Shown: positions 1 to 10,401 of the stretch, one piece after another
Numbering within the stretch: the stretch's first letter is position 1
Layout of the letters: each line of letters starts with the position of its first letter
Assembly: GCA_963833495.1 (NCBI GenBank)
Contig: CAWHYJ010000009.1
Location: 22,757-86,756, forward strand
Source of the DNA: Fodinibacter sp963833495
GTDB taxonomy: Bacteria; Actinomycetota; Actinomycetes; Actinomycetales; Dermatophilaceae
Direction: 5' to 3'
DNA: 64,000 bases
Position numbers and translations under genes: made by a program
The notes under the pieces: generated by a model
Database searches by the model: none
What the model was told of the DNA's origin: nothing
Seen by the model: only the letters and a program-made list of their open reading frames with translations

Positions 1-2404
1 CCATGCCGCGCGCCAGGTAGGCCTCGACGTAGGTGAAGCCGTTCGCCAGGGTGAACGCGAGCTGGCTGATGGGGTTCGCCCCGGCCTCGGCGATGTGGTA
101 CCCGCTGATCGACACCGAGTAGAAGTTGCGCACCTGCTGCGCGATGAACCACTCCTGGATGTCGGCCATCATCCGCAGGGAGAACTCGGTGGAGAACAGG
201 CAGGTGTTCTGGCCCTGGTCCTCCTTGAGGATGTCGGCCTGCACCGTGCCGCGCACCACCTGCAGGGCCTGCGCCCGGATGCCGTGCGCCTCCTGCTCGT
301 CCGGCTCGCGTCCGTTCTCGCTCGCCCACGCCTCGACGGCGCGGTCCATGACGGTGTTGAGGAAGAACGCGAGGATGGTGGGCGCCGGGCCGTTGATCGT
401 CATCGAGACGCTCGTGGTCGGCGAGGTGAGGTCGAAGCCGGCATACAGCTCGCGCATGTCGTCGAGGGTGGCGACCGAGACGCCGGAGGTGCCGACCTTG
501 CCGTAGATGTCGGGGCGCTTGTCGGGGTCGCGTCCGTAGAGGGTGACCGAGTCGAACGCCGTGGAGAGACGGGTGGCCGGCTGGCCCTGCGAGAGCATCT
601 TGAAGCGGGTGTTGGTGCGGAACGGGTCGCCCTCGCCGGCGAACATCCGCGCGGGATCCTCGTTGTCGCGCTTGAACGGGAAGACACCGGCGGTGAAGGG
701 GAAGTAGCCGGGGAGGTTCTCGCGGCGCAGGAACGACACGAGGTCGCCGTCGTCCGAGTAGCGCGGGAGGGAGACGCGACGGATCCGGTTGCCCGACAGT
801 GACTCCCGCACCAGCGAGGTGTGGATCTCGCGGTCGCGCACGGTGATGACCTGCTCGTCGCCGGAGTAGGCCTCGACCACCGACGACCAGCCGGCCAGCT
901 GGCGCGACACCGCCAGCGGCAGGTCGTCCTGGGCGTCGGACAGCAGCGCGTCGACCCCGGCGCGGTCGGACCCGGCCCGCTCGAGCTCGTGGCCGACCTC
1001 GGTGAGCCGCTGCACGCGGCGCGCGGCCTCGGCATACCGGCGGGTGTCGTCGTGGTAGCCGCGCACCGTCTCGGCGATCTCGGCGAGGTAGCGCACCCGC
1101 TGCGGCGGCACGACCTGGCGCAGCACCGACGAGTGCCGCACGGTGACCGGGGTGAGCGCGCCCTCGCCGACTTCGAGCCCGGCGTCGGCGAGCAGCCCGC
1201 GCAGCTCCTGGTAGAGCGCGGTGACGCCGTCGTCGTTGAAGGTGGCGGCCGAGGTGCCGAACACCGGCATGTCGTCGGGCTTCTTGCCGAAGGCGCCGCG
1301 GTTGCGCACCATCTGGCGGCCGACGTCGCGCAGGGCGTCGAGGGCGCCACGCCGCTCGAACTTGTTGATGGCCACGACGTCGGCGAAGTCGAGCATGTCG
1401 ATCTTCTCGAGCTGGCTCGCGGCGCCGAACTCCGGCGTCATGACATAGAGGTTGACGTCGGCGAAGCTGGTGATCGCGGCATCCCCCTGCCCGATGCCGG
1501 GCGTCTCGACGACGACGAGGTCGAAGCCCGCCGCCTTGAGGATGGTGAGCACGTCGCCGAGTGCCTCGGGCACCTCGCGGCCCCCACGGGTGGCGAGCGA
1601 GCGGAAGTAGACGCGGTCGCCGTCGAGCGAGTTCATCCGGATCCGGTCGCCGAGCAGCGCTCCCCCACCTCGGCGCCGGGTCGGGTCGATCGCGACGCAG
1701 GCGACCCGCAGCTTGTCCTGCTGGTCGACGCGCAGCCGGCGCACCAGCTCGTCGGTGAGGCTGGACTTGCCGGAGCCACCGGTGCCGGTGATGCCGAGCA
1801 CGGGGGTGCGCCGGGTGCTTGCTGCACTCTCCAGCTCGGCGCGCAGGTCGTCGTCGAGCTGTCCGGTCTCAGCCGCGGTGATGGCGCGGGCCACGGCCGC
1901 CCGCTCGCCGGACAGCACCGCCGCCGCCGTGGTCGGGTGCTCGGCCCACAGGTTGGTGTCGCACGCCTGAACGACCTGGTTGACCATGCCCGGCAGCCCG
2001 AGCCGCTGGCCGTCCTGCGGGCTGAAGATCGTGACGCCGGCGGCGCGCAGCCGCTCGATCTCGGCCGGAACGATGACCCCGCCACCGCCGCCGACGACCT
2101 TGACGTGCCCGGCACCCGACTCGCGCAGCAGCTGCACGAGGTACTCGAAGTACTCGACGTGCCCGCCCTGGTAGGAGCTGACGGCCACGCCCTGCACGTC
2201 CTCCTCGATGGCCGCGTCGACGACCTCGCGCACGCTGCGGTTGTGCCCGAGGTGCACGACCTCGGCCCCCTGAGCCTGCATGATCCGCCGCATGATGTTG
2301 ATCGAGGCGTCGTGCCCGTCGAACAGGGCCGATGCGGTGACGATGCGCACCGGGTGCTCGGGCACGTGCAGGTCGGGCGTCGAGGTGGTCGGCTGCGCTG
2401 CCAT
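1..2404 (-). CDS. icmF: Fused isobutyryl-CoA mutase IcmF (partial, C-terminus beyond window)
   Basis: Adenosylcobalamin-dependent acyl-CoA mutase that interconverts isobutyryl-CoA and n-butyryl-CoA, with its own G-protein chaperone. Three parts are read in one frame from the ATG at 2404. First is a B12-binding domain (ALFDGHDASINIMRR near residue 30, the His that ligates cobalt, then VSSYQGGH). Next is a MeaB-like GTPase with Walker A GITGTGGSGKSS near residue 205. Last is the mutase domain, still running at the window edge (YSVSISGYHIAEAGANP, then LANGFTYVEAYLARG). The B12-GTPase-mutase order separates IcmF from two-subunit methylmalonyl-CoA mutase. About 800 residues are present; the family is about 1080 long, so the last quarter is missing. 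An 18-bp near-palindrome lies just upstream. The exact acyl-CoA substrate cannot be proved from sequence. Confidence 0.93.
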   Translation of the reverse strand, partial: MAAQPTTSTPDLHVPEHPVRIVTASALFDGHDASINIMRRIMQAQGAEVVHLGHNRSVREVVDAAIEEDVQGVAVSSYQGGHVEYFEYLVQLLRESGAGHVKVVGGGGGVIVPAEIERLRAAGVTIFSPQDGQRLGLPGMVNQVVQACDTNLWAEHPTTAAAVLSGERAAVARAITAAETGQLDDDLRAELESAASTRRTPVLGITGTGGSGKSSLTDELVRRLRVDQQDKLRVACVAIDPTRRRGGGALLGDRIRMNSLDGDRVYFRSLATRGGREVPEALGDVLTILKAAGFDLVVVETPGIGQGDAAITSFADVNLYVMTPEFGAASQLEKIDMLDFADVVAINKFERRGALDALRDVGRQMVRNRGAFGKKPDDMPVFGTSAATFNDDGVTALYQELRGLLADAGLEVGEGALTPVTVRHSSVLRQVVPPQRVRYLAEIAETVRGYHDDTRRYAEAARRVQRLTEVGHELERAGSDRAGVDALLSDAQDDLPLAVSRQLAGWSSVVEAYSGDEQVITVRDREIHTSLVRESLSGNRIRRVSLPRYSDDGDLVSFLRRENLPGYFPFTAGVFPFKRDNEDPARMFAGEGDPFRTNTRFKMLSQGQPATRLSTAFDSVTLYGRDPDKRPDIYGKVGTSGVSVATLDDMRELYAGFDLTSPTTSVSMTINGPAPTILAFFLNTVMDRAVEAWASENGREPDEQEAHGIRAQALQVVRGTVQADILKEDQGQNTCLFSTEFSLRMMADIQEWFIAQQVRNFYSVSISGYHIAEAGANPISQLAFTLANGFTYVEAYLARGM

Positions 2405-2432
2405 GGGGGTCCCTTTCGTGGCGTTCTTTCGA

Positions 2433-2450
2433 TACTAGGACGTCCTACTA
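2433..2450. promoter_or_regulatory. Near-palindromic operator candidate upstream of icmF
   Basis: TACTAGGAC followed directly by GTCCTACTA forms an 18-bp inverted repeat with one mismatched pair. It sits 29 bp upstream of the icmF start, in the short gap to the preceding gene. Size and placement suit a dimeric TetR- or GntR-type repressor. No cognate regulator gene is adjacent, so the binding protein is unknown. Confidence 0.45.
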
Positions 2451-2487
2451 CCTACTCGGAAGTCACCAGCCGTCCCCGTGGGCCGGC

Positions 2488-3516
2488 TCAACGCGCGATG
2501 GCGGAGGCGTACGGGTCGGGCGCGGCGGCATCCACGAGCCACTCGGGCACCGACCGCAGGAACGGCTCGTCGACCCGGGTGACCGGCACGTCGGCCTGCA
2601 GGCGGCGCCACGACTCGGCTCGGTGCAGGCACGAGATCCGGTCGGCGTCGGCGAGCAGGTCGCGCAGCGTGGCGCGGTCCCAGCGGTCGGTCCACGGCTC
2701 GAGGTAGGCGTCGGCCGCGCGCCGCAGGTCCGGTCCGTCGGGGTCGAGCGCGAAGCGGTTGCGCAGGATCCACACCGGAATCCGGGCCGCGGTCAGGGGG
2801 TGGGTCCACAGGGCGTCACCGAGGTCGATGAAGGCGATCGCTCCGTCGGGACGCCGGAACGCGTTGCCCAGGTGCAGGTCGTTGTGCTGCAACGACGGCG
2901 GGATGCCGCTCGCAGCCAGCCGCTGCGCCGCGTCGCGGATCCGCGGCAGCCCGTCGACGACGGCGGCGGTCTCGGCGTCGTCGAGCCGGCGCGGGTCGGC
3001 ATCCGGCAGGGCCCGGGAGGTGTCGACGAGGTGCTCGACCCAGGACACGACGTCCTCCGGCTGCTCGGGGAAGGTGCGAAGGCCGGTGGCCAGCAGGGCG
3101 TCGGCGTGCTCGGCGACCCCGTGCTGCACCGCCGCCCAGGCCTGCAGCACCGCCACCCAGTCGTCGAGCGGGGGCGCCTGCTCGTCGTGCCACATCGGCA
3201 GGCCCAGGTCGGCGGTGGCCAGCCACCCGCGGTCACGGTCGAGCGCGAGCGGCGTGGCGACGGCATCCGGCACCAAGGCGTCGACGACCTCGACGAGCGC
3301 TGCCTCGAAGGCTTGAGACGGGGCATTCTCCTTGACCCACACGCGCCCGGCATCCGTCTCGACCCGGGCGACGACCGACCAGAACCGCACCCGGTCCCGG
3401 ACGACCGGCGCGGTGGTGCGCACGCCCACGGCGGCCAGGGCCGGCACGAGCCAGGCCTCGAGGGCGGCCAGCCACTCCTCGCTCCCCCAGCGGGCCGGGA
3501 GGTCAGCCGCCGGCAC
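2488..3516 (-). CDS. Aminoglycoside phosphotransferase (APH)/choline kinase-like protein
   Basis: Small-molecule kinase of the APH fold, 342 residues. The catalytic loop SLQHNDLHLGNAF (Brenner-type HxDxxxxN) and the metal-binding FIDLGDA segment are both intact, so the kinase should be active. The N-lobe is weaker but has RVWVKEN, a likely ATP-binding Lys. The GTG at 3516 is chosen because the coding frame overlaps the aroQ stop by 14 bp, which suggests translational coupling. The substrate cannot be told from sequence. This family includes antibiotic kinases, but most chromosomal actinobacterial members are of unknown role and nothing here points to resistance. Confidence 0.8.
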   Translation of the reverse strand: MPAADLPARWGSEEWLAALEAWLVPALAAVGVRTTAPVVRDRVRFWSVVARVETDAGRVWVKENAPSQAFEAALVEVVDALVPDAVATPLALDRDRGWLATADLGLPMWHDEQAPPLDDWVAVLQAWAAVQHGVAEHADALLATGLRTFPEQPEDVVSWVEHLVDTSRALPDADPRRLDDAETAAVVDGLPRIRDAAQRLAASGIPPSLQHNDLHLGNAFRRPDGAIAFIDLGDALWTHPLTAARIPVWILRNRFALDPDGPDLRRAADAYLEPWTDRWDRATLRDLLADADRISCLHRAESWRRLQADVPVTRVDEPFLRSVPEWLVDAAAPDPYASAIAR

Positions 3517-3949
3517 GACGCCCCGCGATCCACTCGACCGCCTCGGCGTAGCCCTGCACCCCGTGGCCGATGACGTGGTGGTCGCACACGTCGGTGAGGT
3601 AGCTGTGGTGGCGGAACTCCTCACGCGCGGCGATGTCGCTGATGTGCACCTCGACGCGCGGAACCCGGCAGGCCGAGAGCGCGTCGCGCAGGGCGACCGA
3701 GGTGTGCGTGTAGCCGGCGGCGTTGATGACGACGCCGGCGCTGGCGGCGCGACCCTCCTGCACCCAGTCGATGAGCGTGCCCTCGGAGTTGGTCTGCCGG
3801 AAGTCGACCGTGAGGCCGCCACGCCCGGCCGCCTCGCGGCACAGGGCCTCGACGTCGGCGAGCGTGGCACTGCCGTAGACCTCCGGCTCGCGCTCGCCGA
3901 GGAGGTTGAGGTTGGGCCCGTTCAGCACCAGCACCGTGCGGTCGTCCAT
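3503..3949 (-). CDS. aroQ: 3-dehydroquinate dehydratase, type II
   Basis: Shikimate-pathway enzyme that dehydrates 3-dehydroquinate to 3-dehydroshikimate; a cytosolic dodecamer in this family. The 148-residue length is typical. Signature motifs are VLVLNGPNLNLLGEREPEVYG at the N-terminus (catalytic Tyr in the flexible loop), RQTNSEGTLIDWV, VINAAGYTHTSVALRDAL and EVHISDIAAREEFRHHS with the catalytic His. It is not beside other aro genes. Its stop overlaps the start of the phosphotransferase-like kinase downstream. Confidence 0.95.
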   Translation of the reverse strand: MDDRTVLVLNGPNLNLLGEREPEVYGSATLADVEALCREAAGRGGLTVDFRQTNSEGTLIDWVQEGRAASAGVVINAAGYTHTSVALRDALSACRVPRVEVHISDIAAREEFRHHSYLTDVCDHHVIGHGVQGYAEAVEWIAGRRAGG

Positions 3950-5400
3950 GACCCGGAGTATGCCGCCCCGGTCAGGTTCCCCGCAGGCCGGTTTCCGCCG
4001 AGCACGGGCGCCCGGGCGTCAGGGCCGGTACTGGTCGGTCAGCACCGCTGAGCACGTGGCGTCCGTCGCGGTGGCACCGGTGGCGGCCAGCTGCTCCTTG
4101 GCCGTCGTCGCGCGCTGGCGACCCAGGTTCCACGAGAGCCAGTCCTCGGCCTTGAACGGTGCGCCGACCGGCCCCTGGGTGACGCAGGAGGCGACCTCGG
4201 CCGGGAGCCCGTCGATGATCGTCGGCGTCGCGTCGGACGACAGGGTCGACAGGTAGAGGGTGTCGAGCGGCTGGCCGGCATCGAAGCGGTCGATGTTGCG
4301 GCCGGCGACCCAGGCGTCGGGGTTCATGGCGGCGAAGCCGAGCGCGAAGACGGCGGCGGAGACGAGCACGGCCCGCGGCACCCACCAGCCGGACAGCCGG
4401 ATGAGGCCGACGAGCAGGAAGACGATCACCAGCCCCAGCCACAGCTCGAACCCGTCGACGAAGACGCGCAGCACCGTGTAGCCGAACGCCTCCTGGTACA
4501 GCGACATCCGGTACAACGCACTGGCGACGACCGCCAGGGTGAGCACGCACAGGGCGCCGAGCAGGAGGCGGAGCAGCAGCCGGTCGCGCGCGGTGTCACG
4601 GGCGGCGCGGCGCATCGTCAGGCCCACCACCACCACGGTGAGGAAGGTCGCGACGGTGAGCTGGCCGAACCCTTGGTGCACGTACTCGGCATAGGTCAGC
4701 CCGGTGGTGCGCTGGAGGTAGTCGTGCCCGCCCCACATGGCGGCGGCCTGCGCCACGAGGAACCCGACGAACAGTGCGACGACGACGCCGACCGGCACCC
4801 CCCACTCCCAGCGGTGGCCGGCCTTGCGCCCCTCCGGCAGCGCGAGGTCGGCGACCGGTGGCGGGTTGATCGCCAGGTAGGCCCCGGTCAGGGCGACGCC
4901 GGCGACCAGCACGAGCACGAAGGTGCGCGCGACGATGGTGTCCCAGCCGAGGTCGGGGACGAGCGCCTTGGCCCACGACCCGAACAACGCGTCACCGGAG
5001 GCGAACAGGCCACCGAACAGGGCCAGCGCGACCAGCGACAACCCGATGGTGCGCAGCACCGGCCAGAGCTTCGACACCTTGGTCGTGGCGGTGATGGTGC
5101 GGCCGAGCAGGGGCAGGCCACGCAGGGCGGATGCCGGCCACGCCGCGACGCTCGCCGGCACGGAGAGCAGGGTGCGGGCCAGCGTGGTGCCGGCTGCGGC
5201 GACCACGACGCCGACGAGCACCATGAGCGGCACGACGCCGCCGGCATCCCGGATCATGGCCGTCGAGGCGAGCAGCGCGGCGAGCACGGCGCAGCCGATG
5301 GTCCACGGGTTGCGCCGGTGCCGGGCGACGACCCACATGAGCAGGCCGGCGGCGAGCAGGGTGAGGGTGAACGCCAGGCCGACGTTCCGCTCCGGCCAGG

Positions 5401-6650
<1,250 letters not shown>

Positions 6651-6654
<4 letters not shown>

Positions 6655-7340
6655 GGGGCCACCTCGAGGGCGTAGCCGACGCCGTGCACGGTGCGCACCC
6701 GGTCGGCGCCGATCTTGGCGCGCAGGGCCTTGACGTGGCTGTCGAGGGTTCGGGTGCCGGAGGCGTCGGCCCAGCCCCACACCTCTCGCATCAGCACGTC
6801 GCGGCTGCGCACACTGCCCGGCTCTGCGGCGAGCGCACCGAGCAGGTCGAACTCGAGCGGCGTCAGGTGCACCTCGGTGCCGCGCACGGTGACCCGGCGG
6901 GTGGCGCCGTCGATGGTGAGCCCGCCGATGTCGGTGTGCGGCGCGCCGGATGCCGTGAGCGCGGCGGCCCGCTCCACCCGCCGCAGCAGGGCCCGGATGC
7001 GGGCCACCACCTCGCGCATCGAGAACGGCTTGGTGACGTAGTCGTCGGCGCCGACGGCCAGGCCGACGAGAAGGTCCGTCTCGTCGTCGCGGGCGGTGAG
7101 CATCAGCACGGGCACCGGGCGGCTGGCCTGGATGCGGCGGCAGACCTCCAGCCCGTCGAAGCCCGGGAGCATCAGGTCGAGCACCACGAGGTCGGGGGCG
7201 TGCCGCTCGAACGCGGCGACCGCGCCGGGTCCGTCGTGGGCCTGCTCGACGACGAAGCCCTCGGCCCGCAGCCGGTCGGTGACGGCCTGGTTGATCAGCG
7301 GCTCGTCCTCGACCACGAGGATGCGGGAGGCGGTGGTGGT
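6651..7340 (-). CDS. OmpR/PhoB-family response regulator
   Basis: DNA-binding response regulator. Its receiver domain has acidic pocket VEDEP, phospho-acceptor Asp in VVLDLMLPG, Thr in LMLTARDD and Lys in VTKPFS. The winged-helix effector contains LTPLEFDLLGALA and the C-terminal DSHVKALRAKIG, HGVGYAL. The reading frame opens as TTTASRILVV with no ATG, GTG or TTG upstream before a stop. A good ribosome site (GGGGAGG, 7342-7348) sits just where a start is expected, and an ATG at 7357 lies one frame off. A missing base at the start is likely. It is coupled by GTGA overlap to the kinase gene. Confidence 0.88.
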
Positions 7341-7428
7341 GTCCTCCCCTCGGTCATGCTGCGAGCGTAGGACCGGGCCGGTGTGGCCCGTGGGGGCACC
7401 GTGTGGAGATCGTGTGAAGGTGCGCAGG

Positions 7429-8383
7429 TCAGGCGGGCAGGCGCCGCTGGGTGCGGAACGCGGTGGGCGTGATGCCGGTGCAGCGGGTGAAGTGGTGGCG
7501 CAGCAGCGCGGCCGACCCGAAGCCGGCGTCGCGGGCCACGGCCTCGACCGGCAGGTCGGTGTCCTCGAGCAGCCGGCGCGCACGCAGCACCCGCTGGTCG
7601 GTGACCCACTGGTGTGGCGTGGTGCCGGTCTCGGCCACGAAGCGACGGGCGAAGGTGCGCGACGACATCGCCGACCGTCGGGCCAGGTCGTCGACGGTGA
7701 ACGCCTCGTCGAGGTGGTCGAGCATCCACTCGAGCACCGGCCCGAGGCTCTCGGCCGTGGTCGTGGGCACCGGGCGGTCGATGAACTGGCGCTGCCCGCC
7801 GTCACGGTGCGGCGGCACGACCATCCGGCGCGCGATCGCCGTGGCGACGGCGCTGCCCAGCTCGGTGCGTACGAGGTAGAGGGCGGCGTCGATGCCGGCC
7901 GCGGTGCCGGCACTGGTGATGACGGTGCCGTCGCGCACGTAGAGGACGTCGGGGTCGACCCGGGCGAGCGGGGTGGCGGCGGCGAGCTCGGCGGCGTGCC
8001 GCCAGTGGGTGGTGCACTCGCGCCCGTCGAGGATGCCGGCCGCTCCCAGGGTGAACGCCCCTGAGCACACCGACATCACCCAGGCACCGCGGTCGACGGC
8101 GTCGCGCAGCACCTGCACGACGGCCGGTGACGGGGTGCGGGCCGCCGGCGAGGCAGGGACTGCCACGAGGTCGGCATCCGCGGCGGCCTCGAGGCCAAAG
8201 GCGGCGGTGACCGTAGTGCCGTTCTGGGCGTCGAGCGGGCCAGGTGTCTCGGCACAGACCCGGTAGTCGAACGCTCGGCACGCCCTCGTCGGTGCGGTCG
8301 ATGCCGAACACTTCGGCCAGCACGCCGTACTCGAACAGCGCGACGGGTTCCTGGAGCAGCACGGCGACGGACCTCAACGGCAT
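7429..8383 (-). CDS. GlxA/FtrA-type AraC family transcriptional regulator (frameshifted as read)
   Basis: Transcription factor with an N-terminal DJ-1/PfpI (class I glutamine amidotransferase-like) sensor domain and a C-terminal AraC helix-turn-helix pair. The sensor half starts MPLRSVAVLLQEPVALFEYG and contains VMSVCSGAFTLGAAG and TTHWRHAAEL, as in GlxA. The DNA-binding half has TPHQWVTDQRVLRARRLLE and GFGSAALLRHHF. At about 8275 the frame slips: GVPS is followed in the next frame by FDYRVCAETPGP, the expected continuation. One extra or two missing bases explain it. About 318 residues result when joined, normal for the family. Confidence 0.85.
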
Positions 8384-8466
8384 GTCGGCCAGTATGGCAG
8401 ATAATTGACGTACTACGTCTTTTCCGCCACTCGTGGCAGGAAGTGGTGCAGCAGCAAACTCGTGCC

Positions 8467-8676
8467 ATGGACACGAACAGCACCCTCGAGACGATCCTCA
8501 CCCTCGCCGCCATCGGCGGCCTCGTGGCCCCCGTGGCCTACCTGATGGAGCGCACCAACCGGCGCGAGCGGCGCGAGCACGGGGCTCGCACCACCTGGAC
8601 CTGGACCCGGTACGACGCCGACGCCCGCCGGGTCGGCAACGAGATCCACGCCCTCGACGGCGCCGCCCACCGCTGA
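8467..8676 (+). CDS. Small single-span membrane protein
   Basis: A 69-residue protein, MDTNSTLETILTLAAIGG onwards, with one hydrophobic segment near residues 8-25. A very basic, then Trp/Arg-rich cytoplasmic tail follows (TNRRERREHGA, TWTWTRYDADARRVG). I recognise no family. An upstream in-frame GTG at 8443 follows a better ribosome site (GGCAGG), so the protein may be eight residues longer. It is divergent from the GlxA-type regulator and could be controlled by it, which is only inference. Confidence 0.5.
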   Translation: MDTNSTLETILTLAAIGGLVAPVAYLMERTNRRERREHGARTTWTWTRYDADARRVGNEIHALDGAAHR

Positions 8677-8701
8677 CCGAACGACCGCCCTCCCCCGCGA
8701 A

Positions 8702-8745
8702 ACGTGGGTGACAACCGTCGCCTGGACGGCAGATTTCACCCACGT
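8702..8745. terminator. Hairpin between convergent genes
   Basis: ACGTGGGTGA (8702-8711) and TCACCCACGT (8736-8745) are perfect 10-bp arms. A second short stem, CCGTC/GACGG, lies inside the loop. The element is between the small plus-strand gene and the end of coxG, where a bidirectional terminator is expected. No clear T-run follows on either side. Confidence 0.5.
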
Positions 8746-8780
8746 CGGCGGAAGGGCGACCTCCCCGACTCGTTGCCGGG

Positions 8781-9543
8781 TCAGGAGCGGCGGCGGCCGA
8801 TCAGCCAGCCGAGCAGCAGCCCGGCCAGGGCCGCCACGCCGTAGGGCGCGTAGCTCTTCACGAGCACCGGCAGCACCGTCGCTCCGAGGTCGATCGAGTC
8901 GTCGACCGGGGGCGCCGGGCGCAGCGGCCGAGGGGCGGGCGGGGCGAGTGGGGCCGTGGCCGCCCCGGCGTTCTCGGCCGCCGGAGCCACGGCCGACAGG
9001 CCCGACGACCCGGCAGAGGCACCTGTCGTCCCGGCGGCGGACCCGGCCGAAGCGGCGGCCGCGTCACCGGCATCCGTCGTGGCGTCGTCCGGCCGGCTCG
9101 TCAGCGGCGAACTGGCCCTCGATGCACGCGACGAACTGCTGGAGCAGCTTGTCGCTGACGTCCTGCATCACGCCGCGCCCGAACTGCGCCGGCTTGCCGG
9201 TGACCGACAGGTCGGTGGTGACGTCGATGCGGGTGCCCTCACCGGAGGGTGCGAGCTGCACGGTCACGGTGGCGCCGGCGGTGCCGTTGCCCCGCTTGTC
9301 CTTGCCCTTGGCCTCGATGACGGCCCGGTGCCCCGCGTCGTCGCGCTCGAGGAACTGCCCGGTGCCGGCGTACTGCAGGGCGATCGGGCCGAGCTTCACT
9401 TTCACCGTGCCGGCGAACCCGGACTCGTCCACGGAGGTGACCGTCGCACCGGGGAAGCAGCTGCCCACCCGCTCGAGGTCCATGAACGTGGCCCAGGCGT
9501 CGTCGATACTCGCCGGGACGGTGAAGTCGTGCGTCAGCTCCAT
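8781..9543 (-). CDS. coxG: CoxG-like SRPBCC protein with C-terminal membrane anchor (frameshifted as read)
   Basis: Membrane-anchoring protein of CO-dehydrogenase-type molybdenum hydroxylase operons, with an SRPBCC lipid-binding fold. It starts MELTHDFTVPASIDDAWATF, continues through CFPGATVTSVDESGFAGTVK and FGRGVMQDVSDKLLQQFV, then enters an Ala/Gly/Ser-rich linker. It ends with the helix VKSYAPYGVAALAGLLLGWL and Arg residues. The body and tail are in different frames; the slip is near 9090 (ADEPAG, then DDATTDAG). The anchor-plus-linker layout matches CoxG proteins that recruit the hydroxylase to the membrane. It is last in the operon. Confidence 0.82.
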
Positions 9544-9550
9544 GCGGGAG

Positions 9551-10401
9551 TCAGCCTCCGAGGGCAGTGAGAACGGCGCGACGGGTGAGCACCCGCGCGA
9601 GGTGGCGACGGTAGTCGGCGTCACCGTTGAGGTCGCTCGGCGGGTTGGTGCCGTCGGTCACCGCAGTCGCAGGCGTCGCCGAGGTCGGCGGCGGACCGGC
9701 CGACCAGGGCCTGCTCGACGGCACGGGCCCGCAGCGGGGTGTTGCCCATGTTGGTCAGTCCGATGCGGGCCTCGCTGATGGTGCCGCTGTCGGCCTTGAG
9801 CGCCACGGCGATCGCGACGATCGACCACTGGTGCGACACCCGCACGAACTTCTCGTAGTGCGAGCGCCCAGCCGGTGTGCTTCGGGATGCGCACCTCGGT
9901 GAGCAGCTCGCCCTCGGCGACCGACGTCTCGAACAGGTCGTGGAAGAACTCGGATGCCGGCACGGTGCGCTCGCCGCCGGCGCCGGCGATGACCAGCTCG
10001 GCATCCAGTGCGAGGACCGGGGCCCCCACGTCACCGGCGGGGTCGGCGTGCACCAGGGCGCCGCCGATGGTGCCGCGGTGGCGGATCTGCGGGTCGGCGA
10101 CCTCGGCGACCGCCTTCGCGAGCAGCGACGCGTGCTCGTGCACGAGGTCGCTGGCCAGCAGGTCGCTGTAGGGCGTCATCGCCCCGATGGCGAGGTGGTC
10201 GCCAGCGTCGCGGATGCCGCGCAGCGCCTCGATGCGACCGAGGTCGACCAGCGTGTCCGGCGCGTTGAGGCGCATCCGCAGGATGGGCAGCAGCGACTGG
10301 CCGCCGCCCATCACCTTGGCGTCGTCGCCGCCGGCCGCGAGCGCCGCGAGGGCCTCGTCGACGGTGGTGGGGGCGAGGTAGTCGAATGCCGCGGGGATCA
10401 C
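9551..10401 (-). CDS. coxM: Molybdenum hydroxylase FAD subunit, CoxM-like (frameshifted as read)
   Basis: FAD-binding medium subunit that passes electrons from the Fe-S subunit to the acceptor. The start GTG (10401) overlaps the coxL stop as GTGA. Family motifs are AFDYLAPTTVDEALAAL, the FAD-binding AGGDDAKVMGGGQSLLP and a second FAD motif RHRGTIGGALVHADPAGD. Two slips break the frame: near 9875 (before HYEKFVRVSHQWSIVA) and near 9665 (before TAVTDGTNPPSDLNGDADYR). The last segment ends RRAVLTALGG at 9551. Joined length is about 283 residues, normal for CoxM. Confidence 0.87.

Noticed and set aside
821..2707. 628-codon plus-strand frame across icmF
   Set aside because: Opposite strand of a well-conserved gene; low-complexity composition and no domain.
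2488..3516. Aminoglycoside resistance gene
   Set aside because: The fold is shared by many kinases; there is no close similarity I can verify to a resistance enzyme and the context is aroQ, not a resistance cassette.
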